Of a stretch of 64,000 bases of DNA, positions 10,856-24,100 are shown in pieces. The position numbers and the translations under genes are program-made. The stretch is taken from contig CATNEN010000029.1 of assembly GCA_950097015.1 (NCBI GenBank), positions 3,243,501 to 3,307,500 of the forward strand, given 5' to 3'. The DNA is from Macrostomum hystrix (lineage: Eukaryota > Platyhelminthes > Macrostomidae). The notes beneath the pieces were generated by a model. The model saw only the letters and a program-made list of their open reading frames with translations. It ran no database searches and was not told the origin of the DNA. Positions within the stretch are counted from its first letter, which is position 1; each line of letters starts with the position of its first letter.

Positions 10856-12060
10856 GTGTATTAGGCTAACTGATTACATATAGGGCCTAGTGTAGGCCTA
10901 TGCCTATATTTAAAGGCTAAAATCTTTAGCTCTAGCCTATAAGGATTCCATGCATTTTGGTACCTGGGTATTTTGATACTAGTCTGTACATACTCTTTGG
11001 TTTAACTCTTGGGATAGGAGTGCTTTTCATTACCTAATACAATTTGTTCCCAATAAACAATTTTGCTATCTTTTTTTATACTACTATATGTGTAAAACCA
11101 ATTTGAAACCAAGTTTTCTGAGAACTAAGCCCACTAAAGTTAAAATAAATCTCAATGTTTGGCAGCTTGAACAGAGCTTGACTTGTTGGCTACACCTAGC
11201 TAAGTAGCTTATGGCTCTAGTTCAGGTTTTAGTACTAAAGTCAAACAGCAATCAGTGTAGGTAAAAACAAATTTTGGATAGTGTTGAAGCTAGCAGTACT
11301 ACTCTTGGCTTACACCACTTTGACATGTTCAATGTTGCCATAGCTGACAATGATTACATTGATATTGACCCTCTTGTCAAGAACAAACTGATTGCTGGCA
11401 GACAATGCATTTTATAATGGAACTTTAAATAACTTTTTGCCAAATTGTCTTAGCTTTAAATGCAATTCAATTTTTTGAGTTTTCTGTATATAAAATCCTG
11501 GGTTTTAGTAGACTTAAAAGTATTATTTTGTAATTTCAAGGTTGCTAATCACTTTAAAAATATTATCAGATATAAAGCTTTATTGAATGAATGTATTGAA
11601 AGTATATTATGGAAAATGTTTCATAAGTTTGCATTTAAAGGGTTGTTAAGTTTATGACAAAATTGTGCAATTTGGGTTGTTAAGCTGAACAAATAAAGTT
11701 CATATATGTATAGTTTAACAGAGAAAATCTTATACTTAACAATTAAATACATGTTGAAGCAATCTAGTCAATTTTTGTAGTTAGGTTAGTAGTCAGTTCA
11801 ACATCGTTTTGGTGTTCTAGGAGTGGTCCTACTTTTTAGCAAATTAGCCATAATCAGATTGTACCATTCTTATTTTTGAGAAATATATAAAAGTGGCAAA
11901 AAACCTGAGACATTAATTTTGACACATGACATCAATTATTGAAAATAAACTGATTAAAATACAGTTAAGGTATCTAAAATGTTAAAGTACAGAAATATTA
12001 TGTACACTAGATAAAATACATATTAGGCTCCTCTTGGCTCATGGTGTCACTTGCTCATTA
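10856..12060. other. AT-rich region upstream of C2CD3
   Basis: No gene is recognised. A short coding-like stretch at about 11,265-11,415 (ends NKLIAGRQCIL, then stop) lacks a start or splice context and may be a gene or transposon relic. A promoter for C2CD3 could lie here, but I see no element that proves it. Confidence 0.4.
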
Positions 12061-12075
12061 TGCGTTTTTTCGCAG
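12061..12075 (+). promoter_or_regulatory. 3' splice site 11 nt before the C2CD3 ATG (possible trans-splice acceptor)
   Basis: TGCGTTTTTTCGCAG is a strong polypyrimidine tract plus AG. The first in-frame ATG after it is at 12087, leaving an 11-nt leader. POT1 has the same spacing. A conventional internal exon is also possible, because the frame is open back to the AG. Confidence 0.5.
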
Positions 12076-15000
12076 ATTTCATATCGATGAAACCGCGGCG
12101 CAAGAGCAAATCGCCAGCGACCAGCGCCGCTGGCGCTCATCGTCGACAGCCATTAGTCAGCGGCGAGCTGCCGTTGGACAACTCTAAGCGCGTCCTGTCA
12201 GAAGAGGCCGCCGCTGATCTCATCTCGGTGCTGGTAAATCGAGGTCGCCGATTGCGTAACGATATGATTGGCTGCGTTCTCGACGGCGCTTCGGCTTCAA
12301 CAGCGGCCGAGCGCGAGAATCAACCGCCGCGGCGCGAGCACCAGAACGACGAAGAGGAAGACGCGGCTGGAGTCGGCCTTGGCAGCGAGACCCTCCTTGA
12401 CGACATGATTGGCCGGCTGTTGTCCAACGGTGATGCGTCAGCCGAGATGCGAGCCGTCGACCTCATTATGGGCCAATCGGATCCAACTCCGCATCGCAGC
12501 GGCTCCGAGGCGGACAGCGTCGATGGCTACAGCGAGCCAGATGATCCTGTCAAAGACGAGGACCTAGTCCAAGAGCTTTTCTTTAATAGACCGAACGTCA
12601 ACAATGCTGAGGACGATTTCTACGACGCTGACGCCGACGATTGTCAGGGCGAGCCGGCGAAGGGTGGCAGTCCAGAGCGGGCAGCGCAGCTTCGTCGAGA
12701 TCGTCTGGAATCGGCCGGAAGAGTTGTGCCCAATGTCAGCTCGCCATCGGCTAGCTCGTTTGACATCCCGTCTCGGGCTTCTTCGACTGCGCCTATCGGG
12801 CCCGCTGGACGTCGGGTGCGTCGCGGACGAAGTGGCGCGTCAGCAAAGAGACGCGGTGGCGGTGGCGCTGGTTCGCGAGATTCAAGCTCCGAGCGAGGAG
12901 GCGGTGGCTCTCTGGCTGGCAGTCGGGTATCATTCGACGTGCCATCAGACGCTGAAGCTGTGAATGACGCCAGCAATCCTGATCCAGTTATCGACAATGT
13001 CCTAGAAGTCAAGAAACAGCAGCTGCCCAATATCTTCGAAGTGGTGTCAAACGAGCGTTTGCAGACTCTGCGGCGGGTGTCGCACACTCTTTTATCTGCG
13101 CCCCAGCTGATACTTCGAAAGCAGCCTTACATTGATGCCGGCGCTACAGCATTGGCCGCGCCGCGGCCTCCTCGACCGAGTGCGCCGCGCGGTCTCCCGC
13201 CGCGTCCGCCAGCGCCTGGCAGCGGTTTAACAGGCTGGCGACGCAAGCCGTCAGTGTACTACCTGGAGTACCGTCTGCCTGGCGTTACTGGCACCAATTC
13301 CAACAGTTCCAGCTCCGCAAGAATTCTGGCCAAAAAGTGCGAAGGTCGCAATGTGAGCTTCCAGCATCGAGGCAAGCACGCCGTGATCTTTGATGACGCT
13401 AGCCTGCAGCGTTGGTGGCGCGGCAGCTTGGAGGTCCGGCTTCTAGGTCGGACTGACGATCAAAGAACGCCGCCCTGCCTAATAGGCAGCGGAGTGTTGC
13501 CAATGCACTACCTGCTGACGGCTACTAATCTGCAGCTGACTGACGACATTCCTGTGTACGAGGCGCTACCTGGCCAGGGTCGCTCTCAACCGAACCATTT
13601 CCCCAACCAGCTGTTACAGCAGCAGCAGCAGCAGCAACGAAAACTGGTTGGCCACCTGCGGGTTAGTTTGCAACTGGGCTCTGACACAGTCGCATTGGCA
13701 CCTCTGCTCGAGCAGGTAAGCATATATTCATTATGTGAAAATAGAAAATAATACTCGTGGAATTCAGCAAGCTCAACTTAAGGCTTTTAGTAAGATGTGT
13801 CTTTGGGGGGGTCAGTGGCAGAGCGCGTTTGCCCCTCGCACCAAGGTCCCTGAGCTCGATTCCTCGGCAAGGCAATTTGCGCTCCTGAGGCCCAACCTCC
13901 AAGGCACAGTGAGACGATGAGAAAGTCAGGGGGGCAGATGTCAGCGATGTCAGCTTCCTCAAGTGGCCCAGCCTTCACGAGGCGGGAAGCGGACGGGGCA
14001 TCAGCCCTGGCAAAAAGGACCACAACAACAGAAGGGAGATGGAAGGAGGGAGTGGGCGCAGGCCCACCCCGAATCACCAACCCTTTTTGGCAACGACGAC
14101 AGGAAGTAGCCGACCCTGGCGTCGATAAAACTAAGGCCAACCAACCCTGGAGAAGAGGAGGAGAGCGGAGGACGGAGGGAGCAATGTGCAACGACGACGA
14201 GAGACGGGCAGCAGGAGAAATTAAATGGAGACTGGCGACAATCGAAAAGAACCCGGGACCTAAAACGGTGCAAGAGAGAAAAGCGAGACAGATTAGACGC
14301 AAAAAGAGGAGAGAGAGAAGGAGGACCAGACGGAAAATCACAAGGAGAAACTGGGCCGGACAAGAAAATTTTCGAATATCGACCTGGAATGTACGAAGGG
14401 CCAACATATACGACAGTCGTTTCGGGGAAATAATAAAGAAGACCATCATGGAAGGATGGCAGATCACTATGATCACCGAACTTAACGCCCGAAGCGAAGG
14501 GATAAAGACATACCACCACGGCGATAAACAAGTAAGCCTGATCCATACAAAAAAGGTGGGCATCCTATTGGACGAAGACACAGCGAAGCTGTGGAACGAC
14601 TCGGGGAGATATGTGAAATTCGCAGACAGAGCAATCTTCGTTAGAATCTATGACATGAGCCTGATAAGCGTGTATTACCCAGTGCAAGGCAGCAGCACAT
14701 GCCATGCAGAATTAAATAACCTCTGCTTCGAGATAGAGAAATACATACACATCGAAGCGAAGAACAAGCCGCTATTGATAGGAGGAGACTTTAATGCCCA
14801 GATAGGGCGATCACCCGAGGCAAACGGGCAACACAGGGGGAAGTTTGGCCTCCCGCAAACAAACAAACAAGGTGAGGACTTGATAAACTGGGTAACGGAG
14901 AATGAGTTGACTTGGCTGAATTCGTTCTGTAATGCAAAGAGGCGCGGAACCTGGAAGAACCCGTCCAACCACAGGTGGTACGAGCTGGACGGCTTCATCA

Positions 15001-18000
15001 CCAGATCGAAGGACAGAACCCGACTGATCAAATCAATCAAACTACATCAAATTGGGGACCTCTCAGACCACGCCCCCAGAACGGTCATACTCAAAAAACT
15101 TCTTCTACAGCCAGAGACCGAGGAAGAGCGCGCAAACAGACACAAGGCAAAGAAGAAGAAACGCGCAAACATCGACTGGCAAGTCCTCCACTCCCAGGAG
15201 AAGAGAGAACAACTCCAAGATGTGATGACGAAACGCTACACAGAATCGACCGGTAAGACCTGGAAAGAAACAGCAAGGATCATAGTTGAAAGTGCTAAAG
15301 AGGTGTGTGGAACAAAAACCAAGCAAACAAATCCATGGATGATCGGGCACGAGGAAGAGTGCCAGGAGAACAACCGCGAACTAGCGGAAGCCCTGCACAG
15401 ACGCAACGCGGCCAAAGAAGTCCAACCAGACAACCTAAGAAGACAAGCCCTAGAACTCGCAAAACGGACCGTACAGGAGGTTAGAAAAAGACACAAAGCA
15501 AACCTACGGAAATGGGAAGAAGAATGGTGGGACAAGCTGGCGGACGAGTGCAGAGAAGCAGCGGACCTAGGGAAAATAGGACTAGTCTATCAGAAACTAA
15601 GAATACTAGACCACAGAGGCAGCACCAACAACTGTCAGACGGACACCATATTCAGCGAAAAAGAATTTAAGGAACACATGGAAAAGGTGTCAGGTACGCG
15701 CTTTGAGAACGACCCGCAGACAATGATGGAACTGCTGAAATCGATCAAGGTGAGAAAACCAATTAACGGCGACATGACGTTGACCGAGTTAACCGCACCG
15801 ATCACGGACGCGGAGATCGACAGGACAATGATGGAGATGACGGACAAGGCCCCGGGGGAAGACGAAATAAGGATAAACTACCTCAAGTACGCGCCCACGG
15901 ACATCCGGGCAGCGACACGGGAACACATAAGGTACCTATATCATCACCCAGCAACCGAATGGGAAGACGAAGAGAAGTTAGGGATAGTCATACCACTTTT
16001 CAAGAAGGGCGACCGCCGGGACCCAGCGAACTACCGAGGGATCTGCCTATTACCAATGCTGAGCCGCATACTGGCCCGCATACTGGCGAAAAGAATCCGA
16101 AACTGGGCGGAAGCCCAAGAACTGTTTGATGACAACCAGTGTGGCTTCAGACAAGGCCGGTCCACAGCGGACAGTGCCCAGATTTTTGTCAGGCTACACG
16201 AGGACATCCGCGAGTATCTAGCGGCCAAGGAAGGAGCGATGGACCAGAACATGGAACATGAAAACATCGCAATACTGCTGGACATCCAGAAGGCGTACCC
16301 GAGGATCTGCAAACCGCTTCTGTGGGAGATGCTAAGACGCCTGAAGATGCCAGACGCCATAATCAAGAAGCTACAAGACCTCCATGAAGAAACAGCTTAC
16401 AAAGTACAAGGAAGACAAGCGACGAGCGAGGCATGGTACCCGGAGAGAGGATTAAGGGAGGGCTGCCCGACCTCACCAGTCCTATTTAACATCTACCATC
16501 AGATATGTATCCGGAGAGCGGAAGAGATGCGGAGGGAAGCGGCGGAGGCGAAAAACACACCATGCGGAATCGCATGGGCCTACCCTGTGGGAAACGCACT
16601 ACCACCCCAACGCACAAATCAATTCAACTCCGAGATGAAACTACATCATTTCCAAACGTCCCTGTTCGCGGACGATACTACCCTGATAGGAAATCGCGAC
16701 GAACTAAGGGAAGGCCTGGAGATCACAAAAAGATGTATGTTAGATTTTGAGGAGAAGACGAACGACGCTAAGGAGGAGATCATGAGACTGGGAACGGAGG
16801 AAGGCGGCAACATCAGAATGTTAGGCAGCTGGACGGACAGGAAACGCGACATGAAAGAACGGACTCAGAGAGCCACGAAGAGTTGGCAAGCAATCAAGAA
16901 ACGGTTCTGCAGATGCAAACTGACCAAGAAAACGCAAGCCAAAGTGGTAGAGGCATGTATTGAGAGTGTGCTTCTCTTCCACGCAAACGTGCGCCCGTTC
17001 CACATTTCGGAGATGAAAGCGCTGCAAAGGAGCGTAGATAAGATATACCGCTACATATGGAGCGCAAAGGAAATGGAGCCCCTACGCGAGATGGAACAGC
17101 GCGGATACAACATGCAAGACATCAGGACCGAACTCAATGTAGGGACGATCAGAATGAAGATCGAAAAAGCCCATCTGATACGAATGGGACACGTCCTCAG
17201 GATGCCCGACGACCGACAGACCAAGAGGGCGGTCTTGGGTTGGTTCAAGGGCCTGGAACACCTACCGAAACCCAGAAGAAGGAAAAATTACACCATAAAT
17301 TTCTGGAGAAAACTCGCGAAGGAAGGGGGACTTAAACCGACAGAAGTCGAACGTCTCGCCAAAGACAGGAAAAAATGGAAGAGCTGGGTGGCCGAGAGGA
17401 TCCGACACATTGAGAAGTGGGATCACAGCCAAGGAAAACGGAGCACCGGCCCCCCACCGGAAAGCCGGTGTGCCCCGAGGAGAGAAGAGTCGAAGACCAG
17501 CGGATTCCAATGCGAGTATGAAGGCTGTGGCAGAATTTGTAAATCGAAGGCAGGACGCGCGATACATCAAAAAAGGATGCACACACGACCGGTATCCCCG
17601 GTAAGGTTCACGTGCCCAAGATGCGCGGAATCTTTCCTACAAGAAGCCACAAGCAAGAACCACATGAAAGTGTGCAGAGGAGAGAAAGAAACATCAGATG
17701 GTAAAATGGAATGTACTAGCTGCAACAGAGAAATATCGAAGTCGAACATGGCTCGCCACAGACGAGCCTGCAAGAACCCGATGGGACAAACGGCTGGGAC
17801 ACAGGCACAACCCGACAACGGAGTGGTGGCACGCAAGCACATCAGGAAGAGGAAGGACTGTGACAGGTGCGGCAGGAACCTAACGGCCACTAACATGGCC
17901 AGGCACCAGCGCACATGCACAGGAAATTGACAGGTTCTCCAGGGCCCCATACCTCACGGTGACAAAGGGCGAAAGAAGAAGAAGAAGAAGATGTCAGCGA

Positions 18001-18075
18001 AATAGGCAGAATTGCCTCCTCGCTGGCTGCGGGTCTACAGTCACCAAATGATGTGTCATTGCCCGCAACCGTGCT

Positions 18076-18119
<44 letters not shown>

Positions 18120-21100
18120 GATGCCTGCTATTTGCTTCTAGGAGCGACAGCGCGTTGAAGCCGACAGAGCCGCCGCATCAACCCAGCAAGAGAAGCCTCA
18201 GCAGCCGTTAATAACTCAAGGCTTAGGCGAGTTGGCCGATGCCGCCTTTGTCGACTCCATTGCGCCTCCGCCTCGGACTTCTGGGCCGCCTCCTCAGACT
18301 ATTCCCCTGCCGCAGCCAGTTCAGTCAGAATCAGCCGCTGTCCAATCAGAACCTTTAGATCATGCCACGGCCCTGTTCGCTCTCCTGCAAATAGTTGAAG
18401 CTCGCGGCGTCTCATATTCAGGCGTAGTTTCTAATAACAATCATAGCAGCGCCGCCTCTCAGCAGCTTCACCTCACTGGCGCTTCATCTGGCGGCCGTTC
18501 GTCGGCGCGCGATCATTGTTCAAGAAATCTGTACTGCGCCGTGAGACTATTCTGGCAGTCGGATCGATTCCACACAGAAGTGGCCTGGGGCAGTTGCGAT
18601 CCGAAGTTTCGCTTCTCCCAAATCTCTCCCGTACTTTACAACGCGGCGCTGTTGGAACGCTTGCGGCAGAACTACGCCATTGTTGAAGTATGGGATAAGA
18701 AGACCAGTCACCAGAGGGACAGCCTAGTTGGCACAGTCAAACTGCCCCTTCATCAATTCTATTTGGCTTACAAAGATCCTGCTGTGGCGGCTGCTATGCT
18801 TCGCTCGCAGTATCCGGTTGTTGGAGCCGACGGTTGGCTGCCAATCCGGGATCCGTTTCACGAGGTCCAGCCCGGCGCCGACTTCGGCCAGCTGCGTGTC
18901 CTATTAGCAATGGGCAGCGGCGCCCAGATTGCTCATCTGCAGCGCCTGCGCTCGGACAGCGGCGGTGCCGTTGAAGGTGTTCTGCCCTATCACGTGCCGT
19001 TTGTTGACTCGATGGCGGCTGGCACAGCCTCTGCTGGTCAGTCGGCTGGTCAGTCTCGCGAATTAGAGGAGATGGTAAGTTGAGCTTGTAACTTTTCATT
19101 TTATCAAGGTTTGGTCTTAAGGTAGGGGGTTAGATTCTCCACTCCACTGGAACAGTTGTGTCCCCTCCAGTCCATGGACATGAGCAATAGCTGCGGCTGT
19201 GCTATCGGCTGGACACAATTACTCGAGTAATTGGGGCAGGTGTAATCAATGATTATTATTTCATGACCAAATCTAGATTGACCTTGTAAGCCACATTTTG
19301 AGACAGGAATTTTCACCTGACCTCTCATCCCGAGCTTAGATTGAGCACTGCTTCGAAGTATGCATCGACAGTCTAGAAGACCTCCGCCTGCCGCCAGACT
19401 GCAACTACGGCGAGGTCGACTGCTTCCTACAGTACTATTTCCCGGCCTTGGACCCGGCCGCCAGGCCCGGCTCCAGCCCCCTGCTCTGCCTCAAGCCCTA
19501 CCGGTCTTCAACAACCATAGCCATACCGCATCCGTCGTTTCACGACCTCACAAGGCACCGGCTTCAGCTGCCGGCCGATGCGCCGTTTCAACGCGAGCTG
19601 GTAGCTCTGGCCGGCGGGCAGGGCGGCCTGACTTGCGAACTGTGGCTTAGAGCCTATAGTCCGAACCTGCGCGACCAGTGCATTGCCAGAGCTCTCCTGC
19701 CTCTAGGCAGGCTGTGCGCCCTAGTTGCTATGAGCGGCACCGGTTCGTCTGGTAATTCGTCCGCTTCAACCGCCGGTTCTACTCAACGCCTGGCGCTGCC
19801 GCTAAATGGCATCGACGAATCTAGCTCTAGCGGCGCGACAGCCTATCTGAGCATTGCCTATCGTTCGACCGGCGTTCGCCTTAGCCGATCTTCGGCCGAC
19901 TCTTCAGCCGGCAGCGGGGTGGATTCTTATCCGCGTGGCCAGACTGCCGTTATGAGCGTCTCGCTGCTGCGCGCTGTCGGCTTGGAGGCAGCCGCTCGGG
20001 CCTGCCAAAAAGCGGAAGCCCCTGCCGGAGCTATGGCGGCCAGCCTGGGACACGCGGTAGCCGGCGGAGTGAATGCGTTCGCCAGGTTTGTTTTAAGCAT
20101 TTTTTACTTATCGTTTTCTGGCTATCTTCAGTTTTTCTCAATAGCTCGTACACAACTGCTCAAGTCTTAAAATGTTCTGTCATTTTAATTTCCATTCCAT
20201 GATCTTTATAGTTCCCATGACCTTTATTTTTCATTGACCTTTAAAGTTCCATGACCTCCTTAGTTCCATGACCTCCTTAGTTCCATGACCTCCGTAGTTC
20301 CATGACCTCCGTAGTTCCATGACCTCCTTAGCTCCATGACCTCCTTAGTTCCATGACCTTCTTAGTTCCATGACCTCCTTAGCTCCATGACCTCCTTAGC
20401 TCCATGACCTCCTTAGTTCCATGACCTCCTTAGTTCCATGACATCCTTAGTTCCATGACCTCCTTAGTTCCATAATCTCCTTAGTTCCATGACCTCCTTA
20501 GTTCCATGACCTCCTAAGTTCCATGACCTAAGTTCGATGACCTCCTTTGTTCTATTACCTTTATAGTTTCTTGACCTCCTTAGTTCCACGACCTCCTTAG
20601 TTTCATGACCTTTATAGTTCCATGACCTTTATTGTTCCTTTATATAAAACATTACATTTTGTCTAGATTGTAAATTCAGATCTCCAGAGACCATTTTGTT
20701 ATAGACTTGCTGCTTAACTAAATAACCTTCACCAGATACTGGCTGAGCTTCGATCCCAGCGGCCAGCGGCTGACCCGCTGCGTCGCTCGCAGCCACTGTC
20801 CAGACTTTCAGCAGCACTCGGACTACGCTATGCCGCTGCATTGGCCTGGCGGCATCTCCCTAGCCGAACTAATTGAAGAGGGTGGCCTTGAGATTGAATT
20901 ATGGCATCAGGTGCCTACGCCTGCGCGACACCTCATCAGCTCCGGCCCGGAGCCTCTGGTGACGGCGCCCGGTCAGCCGTTGATTGCAGCGGCTTCCGCT
21001 GGCGCATCGCCTGAGATTCTACTTGGCCGACTGCGCCTGCCGCTTGGCCCCCTGCTGACTAGCAAGTCGGGCCTTCGTGGCTGGCATCCGCTGCTAACGC

Positions 21101-24100
21101 CGGATAAGACGCCAACTTCCGCTGTTATTGCCAATGGCGAAATCGACCCAGAGCAGGATACAATGTCGATGCCGTCGGCTAGATTTATCGGCTCCGTCGA
21201 ATTAGAGATTCGTTTTGCTTCGGCCGAAGATCGGGCTAGAGTGCTGGAGAGCGGACGCGAACTGGGCTTCGCGCCGCACGACTTGGAGGATCTGGAAGAA
21301 CAATGGGAGTCGGTTGAAGCGCCGGAGTTTCGCAGGGTCTGCATTCAGGTATGTGGCCTTTTCGGTGAAAAAACCCTACATCTTTTGTTGATTTTCCTAA
21401 AGCAAAAAATAACTATAGGGGTTTAAGGCGCGAGGGTTAGTGTTATAGCATGCATGAGACAGAATATCAGCTATCATACACATGCACAATCATTGGTCAT
21501 CATTATCATTAGGGTTTCATAGACACACATGAGGTGGGTAATGGGATTTCATAGACACACGTGAGGTGGTTAATGAGATTTTATAGATACACATGAGGTG
21601 GGTAATGAGTTATCATATGCATACGTGGGATGGTTAATGAGTTATCATAAGCACCCATGAGATGGTTAATGAGTTATCATAAGCACCCATGGGATGGTTA
21701 ATGAGGTATCATATGCACCCATGGGATGGTTAATGAGGTATCATATGCACCCATGGGATGGTTAATGAGGTATCATATGCACCCATGGGATGGTTAATGA
21801 GTTATCATTATGGGTTATCATTATCATTAGGGTATTTCATAGACACACATGAGGTCGGTAATGAGCTTTCATAGACACACATGAGGTGGGTAATGAGCTT
21901 TCATAGACACACATGAGGTGGGTAGTGAGCTTTCATAGACACACATGAAGAGGGTAATGAGCAATCACCAAATATTAATATTCTACCATATCCTCAGATA
22001 CTAGACGCCGAGTTTCCATTGCGCCTTGCCCTCCGAGCCGGTCAGGACAGGCTACCAATCACCAGCCGGCTGTACTGCCGCTATCGCCTGTACACCCGTC
22101 GGTCTGTACAATCGCCGAAGTACTCCGTACCGGCGCACGATGAGGACGGTCAGATCAGTGTCAGCTTTAATTACAAGCGAGTGTTCGCATTTCGCACCTC
22201 GCTAGCACTGCTGCAGTATCTTAGAGAAGAGCGACTGGAAATTCAGCTCTGGATTAGCTATCATTCTGGCGGCGCCGACGGCGAGGGTGACGCCGACGCT
22301 GATAGTCGAACATCGACGCGCGATCTATTAATTGGCACCTGTTGGGTGGCGCTACGCGATCTAGTCGCGCGTCGACGTTCGCCGGCTCGTCTAGGCGGCC
22401 GATTCGCCTTGGTGAAGCCCGGCGTTGGCAGCCTCGGCGGCGCCTGTCTGCGGTTGAAGGCCACTCTGACAGACTCGGACGAGCCACCATCGGAACCGGA
22501 AGATTCCGTCGAAGATGAAGATTTGGCAGTTGCGGCTGCGTCCGCTAATGCCGTCGCTGAAGACGACGACGGCGAGGAGGACGATGATCGGACGCCGAGA
22601 AGTCGGTCCGGTGTTCGGCGACGAGGCCAAGCTTCGGCTTCAACCCGACGTCAGCGGCTGGCGCAGCAGCACACTGTGCCGCTCAGAGTGGCCATTGAAG
22701 AGGCCAAGCGATTGTGCCCCGTGCCAGACGCTGCCACGGGAGAAGAACGACTGCCGCCGAGTGCCTACGTCACTGTAAGTCGCTATGGTCTGTCTAAAGC
22801 GTTTTAGAACCTTTTGAATGGTTAGTTAAGCTTTCGAGTCATTAATTAAGCTCTGGAGTCGTAACTTAATGTTGTGAGTCCTTAGGGAAGCTTTTGAGTC
22901 GTTTAGAGAAGTGTTTAAATCGTTAGCGAAGCGTTTGAGTTATTGCATTATTTTTTGAGTCATTAGAAAATTCTTTTAAAAACTCTTATCTTAAGTCGCT
23001 CTAGAACTCTAGAAACCGTTAAAAGCTAAGATTTTTTACGAGTATATAATTTTATGAGACAAGTAAAAGCTTTGGGAGACTCTACACAAAAGCTTGATTT
23101 TACAGGTGCAACCGGCCGACCGGTCTAAGCCACTAGCCACTGATGTGAAGCCAGCTACTAACAGTCCATTGTGGAACTATGTTGCAGAGGCGCGCTTCGA
23201 TAAGACATTGTTCACTTATCCAGATAAGGGCTGCCTGCTGACATTCAAGGTATGTAATATGAGCTTCTGTCCAGTAAATCAATAATGCTGTCAAAAGCAC
23301 TAATCCCATCCCATACTGAACTAATGATGGATTAGTAGCCATAGCACTGAACTACTGATGGATTAGTAGCCATAGCACTGAACTACTGATGGATTAGTAG
23401 CCATCGCACTGAACTACTGATGGATTAGTAGCCATAGCACTGAACTACTGATGGATTAGTAGCCATAGCACTGAACTACTGATGGATTAGTAGCCATAGC
23501 ACTGAACTACTGATGGATTAGTAGCCATCGCACTGAACTACTAATGGATTAGTAGCCATCGCACTGAACTACTGATGGCTTAGTAGCCATAGCACTGAAC
23601 TACTGATGGCTTAGTAGCCATAGCACTGAACTACTAATGGATTAGTAGCCATCGCACTGAACTACTGATGGCTTAGTAGCCATCGCACTGAAGTACTGAT
23701 GGATTAGTAGCCATAGCACTGAAGTACTGATGGATTAGTAGCCATCGCACTGAACTACTGATGGCTTAGTAGCCATCGCACTGAAGTACTGATGGATTAG
23801 TAGCCATAGCACTGAAGTACTGATGGATTAGTAGTCATAGCACTGAAGTACTGATGGATTAGTAGCCATAGCACTGAAGTACTGATGGATTAGTAGCCAT
23901 AGCACTGAACTACTGATGGATTAGTAGCCATCGCACTGAAGTACTGATGGATTAGTAGTCATAGCACTGAAGTACTGATGGATTAGTAGGCATAGCACTG
24001 AACTACTGATGGCTTAGTAGCCATCGCACTGAAGTACTGATGGATTAGTAGCCATAGCACTGAAGTACTGATGGATTAGTAGCAATCGCACTGAAGTACT

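Larger units (their letters stand above)
13805..18118 (+). mobile_element. SINE family 1 copy split by a LINE insertion
   Basis: 5' part 13805-13947: TCAGTGGCAGAGCG head, CTCGCACCAAGGTCCCTGAG, GATGAGAAAGTCAGG. 3' part 17991-18118: AGGCAGAATTGCCTCCTCGC, TCACCAAATGATG, then a long (ATT)n tail. Relative to the copy at 1283, this one lacks about 70 bp at the insertion point (from the TGTACACACC region to CTCAGGAG), a deletion that predates the LINE. Confidence 0.85.
13716..18141 (+). other. C2CD3 intron 1, filled by nested transposons
   Basis: Donor GTAAGC after CTCGAGCAG; acceptor TTGCTTCTAG before GAGCGACAG. Phase 0. It contains a SINE split by a LINE. Confidence 0.85.

Noticed and set aside
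11265-11415. Short coding-like stretch ending NKLIAGRQCIL
   Set aside because: Too short, no start or splice context, family not recognised; kept only as a possible relic.
12060-12086. ATG at 12060 as the C2CD3 start
   Set aside because: It lies within the polypyrimidine tract of a strong acceptor (AG at 12074-12075), so it is probably intronic or removed by trans-splicing.
14001-14581. Minus-strand open frames across the LINE 5' region
   Set aside because: Shadows of the plus-strand LINE frame, which has clear endonuclease motifs.
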